From an uncultured Alphaproteobacteria bacterium (GTDB lineage Bacteria; Pseudomonadota; Alphaproteobacteria; Rs-D84), in contig CAMZDE010000002.1 in assembly GCA_947305255.1 (NCBI GenBank), forward strand, positions 1 through 48,963: a stretch of 48,963 bases of DNA, given 5' to 3'. Shown piece by piece: positions 15,013-22,068 of this stretch. A model generated the notes under the pieces. That model was not told where the DNA came from and did not search any database. It saw only the letters and a program-made list of their open reading frames with translations. The position numbers were made by a program, and so were the translations under genes. Every line of letters begins with the position of its first letter. The stretch's first letter is position 1.

Positions 15013-15041
15013 ATATTATCATTTTTTTAAAAACCAAACAA
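15013..15041 (-). promoter_or_regulatory. Promoter of leader RNA copy 2
   Basis: Minus strand TTGTTT (15036-15041), a 17-nt spacer and TAATAT (15013-15018). About 60 bp here are nearly identical to the promoter of copy 3 at 16202-16230, indicating a recent duplication of promoter and leader. Confidence 0.75.
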
Positions 15042-15058
15042 GAACAAAATTAACACTA

Positions 15059-15088
15059 TAAAAAACGCCCCATCGGGCGGTTTTTTAA
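15059..15088 (-). terminator. Terminator of 15549 gene
   Basis: ACCGCCC/GGGCG stem with a flanking A-tract and T-tract, overlapping the stop codon of the minus-strand gene. Confidence 0.8.
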
Positions 15089-15549
15089 TATCCTAAACCA
15101 TTACATTTTTTAATATAATTCAAAATCGCAGTCTGCATCATCGCAGTTTTTACGTCTGATGAATTTGGGTTGTTTTTTTGAATTATTTCAATTTTTTGTT
15201 GCTGAATTTTCCAGACCATATCAAATAATTCGTCAAAAAGTGGCGGATTTTCAAATTTTTTGTTGCCTTTATAGACATAACGCCCGCTTTTTTTTAACGC
15301 TATTTCAAACATAGGGACATCCTTGCCCGCCGAATGCACTATAAACGATACAAATACATCGCTTTTTTTATCAAATTTGCACAACGGTAAGATTTGATTG
15401 ATTGATGCCACAATGCTGACGCGCGTGTCCGGTGGCAATGTCAGGCCCGAATTATACCCAGGATAAATTTCCACGGGTTCATTTTCCAGCCGTGTCATCA
15501 ACCTTTTGATAGTTTTTTCTGCAATGTTGATATCTGTCACTGTTTCCAT
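15085..15549 (-). CDS. Hypothetical protein, 154 aa
   Basis: Not recognised. It has no signal peptide or membrane helix. The first half looks alpha/beta (ETVTDINIAEKTIKRLMTRLENE, then a strand-rich VSIVASINQILPLCKF...VFVSFIVHSAG). The second half ends in a long amphipathic helix (FDELFDMVWKIQQQKIEIIQKNN). The ATG at 15549 is preferred over an upstream TTG because GGGAAT and the promoter position fit it. It is the last of four minus-strand orphan genes that each have their own promoter. Confidence 0.7.
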   Translation of the reverse strand: METVTDINIAEKTIKRLMTRLENEPVEIYPGYNSGLTLPPDTRVSIVASINQILPLCKFDKKSDVFVSFIVHSAGKDVPMFEIALKKSGRYVYKGNKKFENPPLFDELFDMVWKIQQQKIEIIQKNNPNSSDVKTAMMQTAILNYIKKCNGLGY

Positions 15550-15582
15550 AAATATTCCCAAAATATATAGTTTTCGGTATAT

Positions 15583-15611
15583 ATTATAAGAAAGAAAATA
15601 AATAAAAACAA
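15583..15611 (-). promoter_or_regulatory. Promoter for 15549 gene
   Basis: Minus strand TTGTTT (15606-15611), a 17-nt spacer and TATAAT (15583-15588). Confidence 0.65.
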
Positions 15612-15619
15612 CCAGATAT

Positions 15620-15991
15620 TCACATTACACCTTTTTGTTCGCAATCAAAATAAAATCGTGCCAGAAATCTATATATCAAAGATTGGTGTTGATGAATGCT
15701 AAGGTTGTCTTGATAATTTTGCGCTTCGTAAGTTTTTATAATATCCAATAATAACTTATCAAAAGACTTTGAACCCGCTGGGCAGAAAATTTTTTCATCT
15801 TTGACACAAATTATATCTTCAATCAGAGCGCTATCCCGAATTATAGAAAAAATCTTTTCATTTGTTTTTTTATCAAACACGGAATAATCAAAATCTGTTT
15901 TGTTTCCTTTAACTATATAAATGTCGGCTTTGTACAATATCTTGGAAAGTTTTATTATAATTTTTTCTCTGAAATCAGATGTATATTTCAT
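15620..15991 (-). CDS. Hypothetical protein downstream of leader RNA copy 3, 123 aa
   Basis: Not recognised and not related to the exported family, although it sits behind the same leader RNA. It has no signal peptide, alternating strands and helices (YKADIYIVKGNKTDFDYSVFDKKT, then FDKLLLDIIKTYEAQ), and a C-terminal helix. The start at 15991 (MKYTSDF) is chosen because the GGAGGTGG Shine-Dalgarno lies just upstream; the ATG at 16003 would contain that site. The GGAGG is complementary to the CCTCC of the leader. Confidence 0.7.
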   Translation of the reverse strand: MKYTSDFREKIIIKLSKILYKADIYIVKGNKTDFDYSVFDKKTNEKIFSIIRDSALIEDIICVKDEKIFCPAGSKSFDKLLLDIIKTYEAQNYQDNLSIHQHQSLIYRFLARFYFDCEQKGVM

Positions 15992-16017
15992 GTCCACCTC
16001 CATGGTTTTGAAAACAT

Positions 16018-16193
16018 CAACCGCCACAAAATGGCGGTTGGAGGTTCAGAACTATAAAAGTGGTATAGTGTGCTTTATTCAATATATTCAGCAGCCCTCC
16101 AACCATAGTCGGAGATTTTACGTCAACGATTCAATAGAATCGCAGACGCCACTTTTCAAGGGTTCTGACACCCCATCAGAAAAACTCTTTCTG
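16018..16193 (-). ncRNA. Structured leader RNA, copy 3
   Basis: Same architecture: CAGAAA/TTTCTG (5' end at 16193); GGG/CCC; a distinct GATTC/GAATC hairpin in the variable region; CTCCGAC/GGTTGGAG; TGCT/AGCA closing the GAATATA loop; ACTATA/TATAGT where other copies have CAATTT/AAATTG; and CAACCGCC/GGCGGTTG. The ACTATA/TATAGT change alters both strands and keeps pairing. The 9-bp alternative helix (plus-strand segments 16036-16044 and 16096-16104) is intact. Confidence 0.82.
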
Positions 16194-16201
16194 ACACACC
16201 T

Positions 16202-16230
16202 ATATTATCATTTTTTTAAAAACCAAACAA
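16202..16230 (-). promoter_or_regulatory. Promoter of leader RNA copy 3
   Basis: Minus strand TTGTTT (16225-16230), a 17-nt spacer and TAATAT (16202-16207), nearly identical to the copy 2 promoter. Confidence 0.75.
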
Positions 16231-16324
16231 GAACAAAATTAACACCATAAAAAACGCCGCCCATGTTGCGCCTTTTTGGGGTGTGACGAACATGGACGAC
16301 GGGTTGGTTTTTAATGTCCCGATA

Positions 16325-16714
16325 TTATCGTTCAGGACTATTTTGATTTATTTGTTGTTTCACTGTATCTTTGGTTTGCGCGGCTTTTTTTGCTTTTTCA
16401 GCGTTTCGTTTGTCAAAGATTGTTAATGTCTTTTCCAACAGTTTCTTTGCGTATTTGCCGGCTTTGTAATATACAGTGCCATGAATCAAATATTCAACAT
16501 TAGGTGTAACACCTTCGGAATCGCATTCTAAAATGAACATATTGCAACGTCTTGGTTTGCCTTTTTCAGAAACAAATCTATAAACATAGTAATATCTGGT
16601 CCATTTATCTATATCTACACTGTCTTCGTATTTTTCCAAATCTTCTGTGCAGAATTCGACCATGCGTTTGCAATCAAATTTGTTTGATATAATTGTGTCT
16701 TCGTAATCTTGCAT
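16325..16714 (-). CDS. Hypothetical protein, 129 aa
   Basis: Not recognised. It is a soluble, charged protein with beta-rich YYYVYRFVSEKGKPRRCNMFILECDSEG and VEYLIHGTVYYKAGKYAKKLLEKTL, then a lysine/alanine-rich C-terminal helix (FDKRNAEKAKKAAQTKDTVKQQ). The ATG at 16714 has AAAGGTGG upstream; the longer reading to 16789 would translate through the promoter and is rejected. It neighbours other orphan genes of similar size. Confidence 0.7.
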   Translation of the reverse strand: MQDYEDTIISNKFDCKRMVEFCTEDLEKYEDSVDIDKWTRYYYVYRFVSEKGKPRRCNMFILECDSEGVTPNVEYLIHGTVYYKAGKYAKKLLEKTLTIFDKRNAEKAKKAAQTKDTVKQQINQNSPER

Positions 16715-16746
16715 ATTTACCACCTTTGTCTGGTTTTTGCCGACAA

Positions 16747-16774
16747 AAGATAGCGCAAATAAAAAATATGTCAA
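16747..16774 (-). promoter_or_regulatory. Promoter for 16714 gene
   Basis: Minus strand consensus TTGACA (16769-16774), a 16-nt spacer and TATCTT (16747-16752). Confidence 0.7.
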
Positions 16775-16803
16775 GAAAAAAGACGACAAAAATAAATTTT
16801 GTA

Positions 16804-17160
16804 TTATCTATGAATGAATTTGTCAAGAAATTTCAAGACACTTGGTTGGTCTTGGGTTTTGTTTTTTTCTTCGGTGACATTTTTATCTTGGTTGTCGTGA
16901 ATCTCTTTGACCATAGCCAATAAATTGGTTTCTTGCTCTGATATTATATATTTTTTCCCGTTCACGACCAAACAGTCAAAACCTTTATTTGTTTCGTTTT
17001 CCAAATCGCAAGGGTCCGCGGGTTTTATCTCAAAAATCTTTTCCAAAGAATATTTATCTTTGACCGTGTACACGCCGGCGAACCTGAAAACGTGGATTTT
17101 GCCGGCGGCCAGAATAATTTTACAGCGTCCAACAACTAATTCTTTTTCGATGTCTGACAT
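16804..17160 (-). CDS. Hypothetical protein, 118 aa
   Basis: Not recognised. The N-terminal half alternates short strands (VVGRCKIILAAGKIHVFRFAGVYTVKD and DCLVVNGKKYIISEQE), followed by a helix and a charged linker rich in E/K/Q/N (NQDKNVTEEKNKTQDQ). It ends in VLKFLDKFIHR. No export signal. GGAGAAAAAGC precedes the ATG. It is one of four adjacent minus-strand orphans (15085-17160). Confidence 0.7.
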   Translation of the reverse strand: MSDIEKELVVGRCKIILAAGKIHVFRFAGVYTVKDKYSLEKIFEIKPADPCDLENETNKGFDCLVVNGKKYIISEQETNLLAMVKEIHDNQDKNVTEEKNKTQDQPSVLKFLDKFIHR

Positions 17161-17190
17161 AATGCTTTTTCTCCGTTTGTTATTGATAAA

Positions 17191-17218
17191 ATGATAATAT
17201 AAATAAAAATAATAGCAA
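17191..17218 (-). promoter_or_regulatory. Promoter for 17160 gene
   Basis: Minus strand TTGCTA (17213-17218), a 16-nt spacer and TATCAT (17191-17196). Confidence 0.5.
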
Positions 17219-17232
17219 TTAAAAACGTCGCT

Positions 17233-18528
17233 TTATTGTTTCAATATATCCCCAGATTTTATGTATTCTGGCGAATTTTTCTTTGATTTTTTCTGGGCCA
17301 TTTTTGCGTATTTTTTCGCATTTTCATTGTTGCCATTCATTTTATAGAATTCAGCCATCGCCCAATCAGATTCACCGTCAACGCTGACCCGTGCCAAAAT
17401 CCAATACGCCAATGGCGATGCATCTGATAAAATAACGTGTTTGCATAGTTCACGCGCGCGCGTTAAATCGCCGTCTTTCTTTCGTTCTGATAACACCAAT
17501 GCCAACGCAGTTTCAATTTGTGGTGCATCGTCGATAAATTTTAATGCCTGTTCATATGCGTCAACACTGTCGTCGTAATGGCCATATTGATATTCAATGT
17601 CTCCCAATAATTCATAGAAATAGGGCGTTTTTGGATGGCGTTTGATTAATGTTTGTGTTCCTGTTTTTGCGACGTCTAAATTTCCAGAGCGCATATTTCC
17701 AATTGCGCGCGCATAAATCGCAGCATCTGATTTATTAGAATACGGATATTTTGTTAAAATGTTTTTTTCGTTGTCTAAATAGCCGACTAATTTTGCGCGC
17801 AACATATCATATTCTGCGTTTTCAGCCGTGATTTTATCAGCCGGTTTTGTCGGAATATTTTTCAAATTTTTGATTTTATTTTTTACATTATTTAATCGTT
17901 CGCTGGTTAATGGGTGATTGATTCGATTTGGATTTATACGCGATTCTAATTCACCGTGCATATCGCGCATTTGTTCAAAGACATCGATTAATCCGTTTGG
18001 ATTTTGGTCGGCCGCCACCATTAAATCAACCGCGAAATCATCGGCAACGCGTTCTTCGTCACGTGTGAAAGACAGCATAGATTGTTGTGCAATCCCCGTT
18101 GAACCCGCCAATACACCGACGCCGGCGGTTGGGTTGCCACCTGCGACCATCAGTCCGACCCCCAATGCCTGAACAATCAGTGTGCGTATCATTTCTGCAC
18201 GTTCGCGGTCGGCCATTTGAACCATGTGACCACCGATAGTATGCCCGAATTCGTGTGCAACGACGGCACGCAAAGCGTTCGGCGATTTGATTTGCTTTAA
18301 TAATCCGGTATATATAAAAATATCTTCGCCGCCACGTACAAAGGCATTAAAATCATCGTCATTCACAATATAGATTTTTAATCTTTCTGATGGGATTTTT
18401 GCCGCCATCGCCACAGGCGCAATAATTTCTGCGATGCCGCGTTCTATTTCTGTATCGTTAATCAGCGTCGCGCTATTGGCACCGAACGCCCAAAGAACAG
18501 TAATTAAAACAGCGAATATCTTTTTCAA
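17233..18528 (-). CDS. Periplasmic M48-family zinc peptidase with TPR repeats (BepA-like)
   Basis: This is an exported metallopeptidase of 431 residues resembling BepA, which supports outer-membrane protein quality control in other proteobacteria. The signal peptide ends at about ANSA (residue 20). The zinc motif HEFGHTIGGH lies near residue 92, the third ligand in EERVADDF follows, and a TPR-like C-terminal half contains PKTPYFYELLGDIEYQYGHYDDSVDAYEQAL. The start is a TTG directly after the recG stop (TAATTG), with GGGGGC upstream. No downstream start would keep the signal peptide, so translation is probably coupled to recG. Confidence 0.88.
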   Translation of the reverse strand: MKKIFAVLITVLWAFGANSATLINDTEIERGIAEIIAPVAMAAKIPSERLKIYIVNDDDFNAFVRGGEDIFIYTGLLKQIKSPNALRAVVAHEFGHTIGGHMVQMADRERAEMIRTLIVQALGVGLMVAGGNPTAGVGVLAGSTGIAQQSMLSFTRDEERVADDFAVDLMVAADQNPNGLIDVFEQMRDMHGELESRINPNRINHPLTSERLNNVKNKIKNLKNIPTKPADKITAENAEYDMLRAKLVGYLDNEKNILTKYPYSNKSDAAIYARAIGNMRSGNLDVAKTGTQTLIKRHPKTPYFYELLGDIEYQYGHYDDSVDAYEQALKFIDDAPQIETALALVLSERKKDGDLTRARELCKHVILSDASPLAYWILARVSVDGESDWAMAEFYKMNGNNENAKKYAKMAQKKSKKNSPEYIKSGDILKQ

Positions 18529-20595
18529 TTATGCCCCCGCGATTGTCGAACAATCAAATATCTGGCGCAAATCAGCCGCCCATGCGTCATCGTCACTATT
18601 ATTATTCATTACGGCACTTTGTGCCAATTTGAACAAATCCCTATGTTCGCGATAATCGACAAAATAGTATTGAATCCAACCGCTTTGTTTCGTTCCCAAC
18701 AATTCGCCGACACCGCGCATCATTAAATCTTGCTCTGCAATTACAAAGCCGTCATCGGTTTCACATAATATATCTAACCTTTTTAACCCATCAGGCGTCA
18801 CATTATTGCTATAAATCAAAATGCAATATGATTGTTGCGATCCGCGTCCAACACGTCCGCGCAATTGATGTAATGCCGCCAAACCAAATCGTTCTGCATT
18901 TTCAATCACCATGATTGTCGCAGACGGAACGTCAATCCCAACCTCTATGACAGTCGTCGAAACCAATACGCGCATTTTTGAATTTGTATCGGCGAATTCA
19001 GTCATAACTGCATCGCGCGCCTTTTTATCCATTTGGCCGTGGCAAAGACCAGTATGTGGGAAATGTTTCCTTAAATCATCAAATCTGGACTGTGCGGCGG
19101 TCATATCAGAAACCTCTGATTCTGTCACCAACGGACAGACCCAAAAAACCTTTGCCCCATTGGCGATTTGTGGCGCAATACGGTCAATCAATGCATTTGT
19201 GCGCATAATTGAAATCTTTGACGTTTTAATAGGAATACGACCTGCGGGCTTTTCATTTATAATCGAAATATCCATATCCCCGTACACCGTCATAGATAAC
19301 GTGCGTGGTATAGGCGTTGCCGACAAAGCCAACATATCGGGATTATGACCTTTGTTGCGCATAGTTGTTCGCTGTTGCACGCCAAATCGATGTTGTTCAT
19401 CAATGACAATTAAACCTAAATCCTTGTATTCGACGTCATCAGAAAACAAAGCATGCGTTCCAATCGCAATTTTCGTCCGGCCAGAGCGTAACGAAACCAG
19501 TTTTTCGCGCCGCGGTACGCCTTTGTCGCGACCGGTCAAAACGTCGCAAACAATACCTAATTTTTCGCACATCGGCGCAATTTTAGCAAAATGTTGCTGG
19601 GCCAAAGTGTCGGTGGGTGCCAATAATACAGATTGTGCGCCCGTTTCAGCCATTTTTATCATCGCGGCCAACGCAACCATTGTTTTGCCGGAACCGACGT
19701 CACCCTGGACCAATCGCATCATAGGAATCGGTTTTGCAAAATCGGCAAAGATTTCATCAATAGTGCGTTGTTGTGCGCTGGTCAAATTAAATGGCAATAT
19801 GCCATAAAATTTATCGATTAAATCATACCGCTTTGCACGAACAGGCCGCAGACTTTTTTGTTCGGCGCGCATCCGACGGTTAATTGCAATCGCGCTTTGG
19901 TGTGCGAACAGTTCGCAATAGGCCAATTTTGCAACGTACGTATTGTTCGGATTTAAATCATCATTTGTTTCTGGATAATGAATATGTTCCAATGCATCAA
20001 TAAATTCCAGCATTCTTTCATCATTTACATGTGCGGCAATTTGTTCGTGTATAATCTTGAATATCTGGTCGCGTACAGCGGCAAAAGTTTTCTGGCTTAA
20101 TCCTTCGCCTGACGGATATATCGCCTGATGCCGTGGAATCTTGGCCGCGTTCTCAGGCGCTTCAATAAATTCAGGGTGATTGATAATCGCGCCATTTCTG
20201 GAATTAAAATCCAATTTTCCACTGACAATACGCCATTGACCAATCGGCAATTTTTCAGTCCAATAATCCAAATAATTCACATTGAAAAATTGTATCGTGA
20301 CCGGTGCAGAAAATTTGTCGGCACATATAACCTGAGTCGGGTGACGACGCCCACGAAAAACACCGCCACGCTTATGCGATTTCACCAACACCGATATAGT
20401 AATCGTATCGCCGTTTTGTGCCCCCGTCACAGAATCCAGAATTTCGCGCGGCCGCACGTACGACGGTTTGTGTAATAAAAAATCCAACACACGGCGTCCG
20501 CCCAAAACATCATTAAAACGCGCGGCCAGCACGGGGCCTACGCCGTGTATAAACTGTAAATCTTGGTTAAAAAAATCAAAAACAGTTTTATTCAC
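18529..20595 (-). CDS. recG: ATP-dependent DNA helicase RecG
   Basis: RecG remodels stalled replication forks and recombination intermediates. The 688-residue protein has the N-terminal wedge/OB region (GDTITISVLVKSHKRGG), then helicase motifs: QGDVGSGKTMVALAA (Walker A), LAPTDTLAQQHF, VIDEQHRFGVQQR (DEQH box), LSATPIPRTLSM, TTVIEVGIDVPSATIM and QLRGRVGRG. The C-terminal TRG-like region includes LMMRGVGELLGTKQSG. The start is GTG at 20595 with no properly spaced Shine-Dalgarno; the promoter ends 6 nt before it, so the message may be leaderless. The M48 gene follows without a gap. Confidence 0.95.
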   Translation of the reverse strand: MNKTVFDFFNQDLQFIHGVGPVLAARFNDVLGGRRVLDFLLHKPSYVRPREILDSVTGAQNGDTITISVLVKSHKRGGVFRGRRHPTQVICADKFSAPVTIQFFNVNYLDYWTEKLPIGQWRIVSGKLDFNSRNGAIINHPEFIEAPENAAKIPRHQAIYPSGEGLSQKTFAAVRDQIFKIIHEQIAAHVNDERMLEFIDALEHIHYPETNDDLNPNNTYVAKLAYCELFAHQSAIAINRRMRAEQKSLRPVRAKRYDLIDKFYGILPFNLTSAQQRTIDEIFADFAKPIPMMRLVQGDVGSGKTMVALAAMIKMAETGAQSVLLAPTDTLAQQHFAKIAPMCEKLGIVCDVLTGRDKGVPRREKLVSLRSGRTKIAIGTHALFSDDVEYKDLGLIVIDEQHRFGVQQRTTMRNKGHNPDMLALSATPIPRTLSMTVYGDMDISIINEKPAGRIPIKTSKISIMRTNALIDRIAPQIANGAKVFWVCPLVTESEVSDMTAAQSRFDDLRKHFPHTGLCHGQMDKKARDAVMTEFADTNSKMRVLVSTTVIEVGIDVPSATIMVIENAERFGLAALHQLRGRVGRGSQQSYCILIYSNNVTPDGLKRLDILCETDDGFVIAEQDLMMRGVGELLGTKQSGWIQYYFVDYREHRDLFKLAQSAVMNNNSDDDAWAADLRQIFDCSTIAGA

Positions 20596-20601
20596 ACCTT
20601 A

Positions 20602-20631
20602 AATGTAGCAAATATTACACAATTTATTCAA
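20602..20631 (-). promoter_or_regulatory. Promoter placing the recG GTG near +1
   Basis: Minus strand TTGAAT (20626-20631), an 18-nt spacer and TACATT (20602-20607), followed by only 6 nt to the GTG. This is a second leaderless candidate. Confidence 0.5.
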
Positions 20632-20656
20632 TAAAAAACCGCCAAACGGCGGTTTG
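20632..20656 (-). terminator. Terminator of ackA
   Basis: AACCGCC/GGCGGTT stem with a GTTT loop and T6, reading on the minus strand. It abuts the recG -35 box. Confidence 0.88.
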
Positions 20657-20679
20657 TTCAGACAAAACAAAATTTATCT

Positions 20680-21924
20680 TTATTTTTGCGCAAACGAATA
20701 TTGCATTTTCAAATGGTCTGGGTCGTATGTCCCATTCATAATCGCGATTGTGTCTTCGACGATAACCAATTCTTCGTTTGTCGCAATCATCAAAACTTTG
20801 ACTTTCGAATCAGGTGTGCTGATTATCGCTTCGTCAACGCCTTTGCGGGCCAGAGCGTTTTTGTTGGCTTCTTTGTCTAATTTGATGCCCAATTCTTCCA
20901 AACCGCTGCAGAATTTTTCGCGCAAATAATCGTCGTTTTCACCCACACCCGCCGTAAATACGATTGCATCAGTATGTCCTAATTCGGCCATAAATGCGCC
21001 AATGTATTTTTTGACGTTGTGTGTTTCGATATCAATCGCCAATTGGCAATCAGGATTTGTTTCGCGGTTTTCTTCGACATCGCGACGGTCGGCAAAGCAT
21101 TTTGTAATACCCATTAAACCGGAATCTTTGTTCAAATGTTTTGTCATTTGTTCTGGTGTCAAATTCAATTTTTCCATAACATAGAACAATGCAGCGGCAT
21201 CAACATCGCCTGGGCGTGTTCCCATGACCAAACCGGCGGTTGGTGTCATACCCAAAGTTGTATCAACTGCGCGACCATTTTTGATAGCTACGCCTGATGC
21301 GCCCGAACCAATATGCATAGTAATCAAATTGCACTGGTCGGCAGGTTTGCCCAACATCGCCGCCGCACGTTTAGAAACATACAAATGAGATGTCCCATGG
21401 AAACCATAGCGGCGCACCCCAAGGTTTTTATACCATGCCTCTGGAATTGCATAACGGAACGATTGTTCAGGCATTGTTTGCAAGAAAGCAGTATCAAATA
21501 CGGCAACCTGTTTCGCGTTTGGCAATGTTTGGCGCGCGCTTTCAATGCCCATTAACGATGCAGGAATATGCAACGGCATCAAATCTTTCCATTCGGCGAT
21601 TGCGCGCATAACCTCGTCATTTATTTCGACCGACGAAGCAAATTTAGAACCGCCCATAACAACACGGTGTCCAACACCACCAATTTCATTCATATCAATG
21701 GACGCTTCGCGTAACATAAACAAAACAACATTCAATGCTTCGTTATGGTTCTTCATTTCGGTGACTTTCTTTTCTTTTGTGCCGTCCGGATATTTTTGAG
21801 TAATGAAAGAATCTGGCAAACCGATTTTTTCAACATTTCCACCAACAACGACTTTCTTGGTATCGGCATCAAAAACCTGATATTTCAGAGAAGACGAACC
21901 ACAATTCAAAGCAAGTATGTACAT
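20680..21924 (-). CDS. ackA: Acetate kinase
   Basis: AckA interconverts acetyl phosphate and acetate with ATP/ADP. The 414-residue enzyme has LALNCGSSSLKYQVFD at the N-terminus, HRVVMGGS, VAVFDTAFLQTMP, YGFHGTSHLYVSKRAA (catalytic region), NLITMHIGSGASG, DTTLGMTPTAGLVMGTRPGDVD and the C-terminal VFTAGVGEND and ATNEELVI. It is slightly longer than typical. A pta gene is not adjacent, so it may act alone here. AAGGATAACAT precedes the ATG. Confidence 0.95.
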   Translation of the reverse strand: MYILALNCGSSSLKYQVFDADTKKVVVGGNVEKIGLPDSFITQKYPDGTKEKKVTEMKNHNEALNVVLFMLREASIDMNEIGGVGHRVVMGGSKFASSVEINDEVMRAIAEWKDLMPLHIPASLMGIESARQTLPNAKQVAVFDTAFLQTMPEQSFRYAIPEAWYKNLGVRRYGFHGTSHLYVSKRAAAMLGKPADQCNLITMHIGSGASGVAIKNGRAVDTTLGMTPTAGLVMGTRPGDVDAAALFYVMEKLNLTPEQMTKHLNKDSGLMGITKCFADRRDVEENRETNPDCQLAIDIETHNVKKYIGAFMAELGHTDAIVFTAGVGENDDYLREKFCSGLEELGIKLDKEANKNALARKGVDEAIISTPDSKVKVLMIATNEELVIVEDTIAIMNGTYDPDHLKMQYSFAQK

Positions 21925-21966
21925 ATGTTATCCTTTTTGTTTATAAAAAAACTTTTTACGCCACCA

Positions 21967-21995
21967 ACAATAGCAAATCGTTTTCGGCGTTTCAA
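21967..21995 (-). promoter_or_regulatory. Promoter for ackA
   Basis: Minus strand TTGAAA (21990-21995), a 17-nt spacer and TATTGT (21967-21972). Confidence 0.65.
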
Positions 21996-22018
21996 TAATA
22001 AACTTATGTTTTTGCTGG

Positions 22019-22050
22019 GCAAAAAACAGACGACGCGAACGCCGTCTGGT
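22019..22050 (-). terminator. Terminator of the 806-aa orphan
   Basis: CAGACGGCG/CGTCGTCTG stem with T6 following on the minus strand. Confidence 0.8.
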
Positions 22051-22068
22051 TAAAAGATTCGCAACGCG

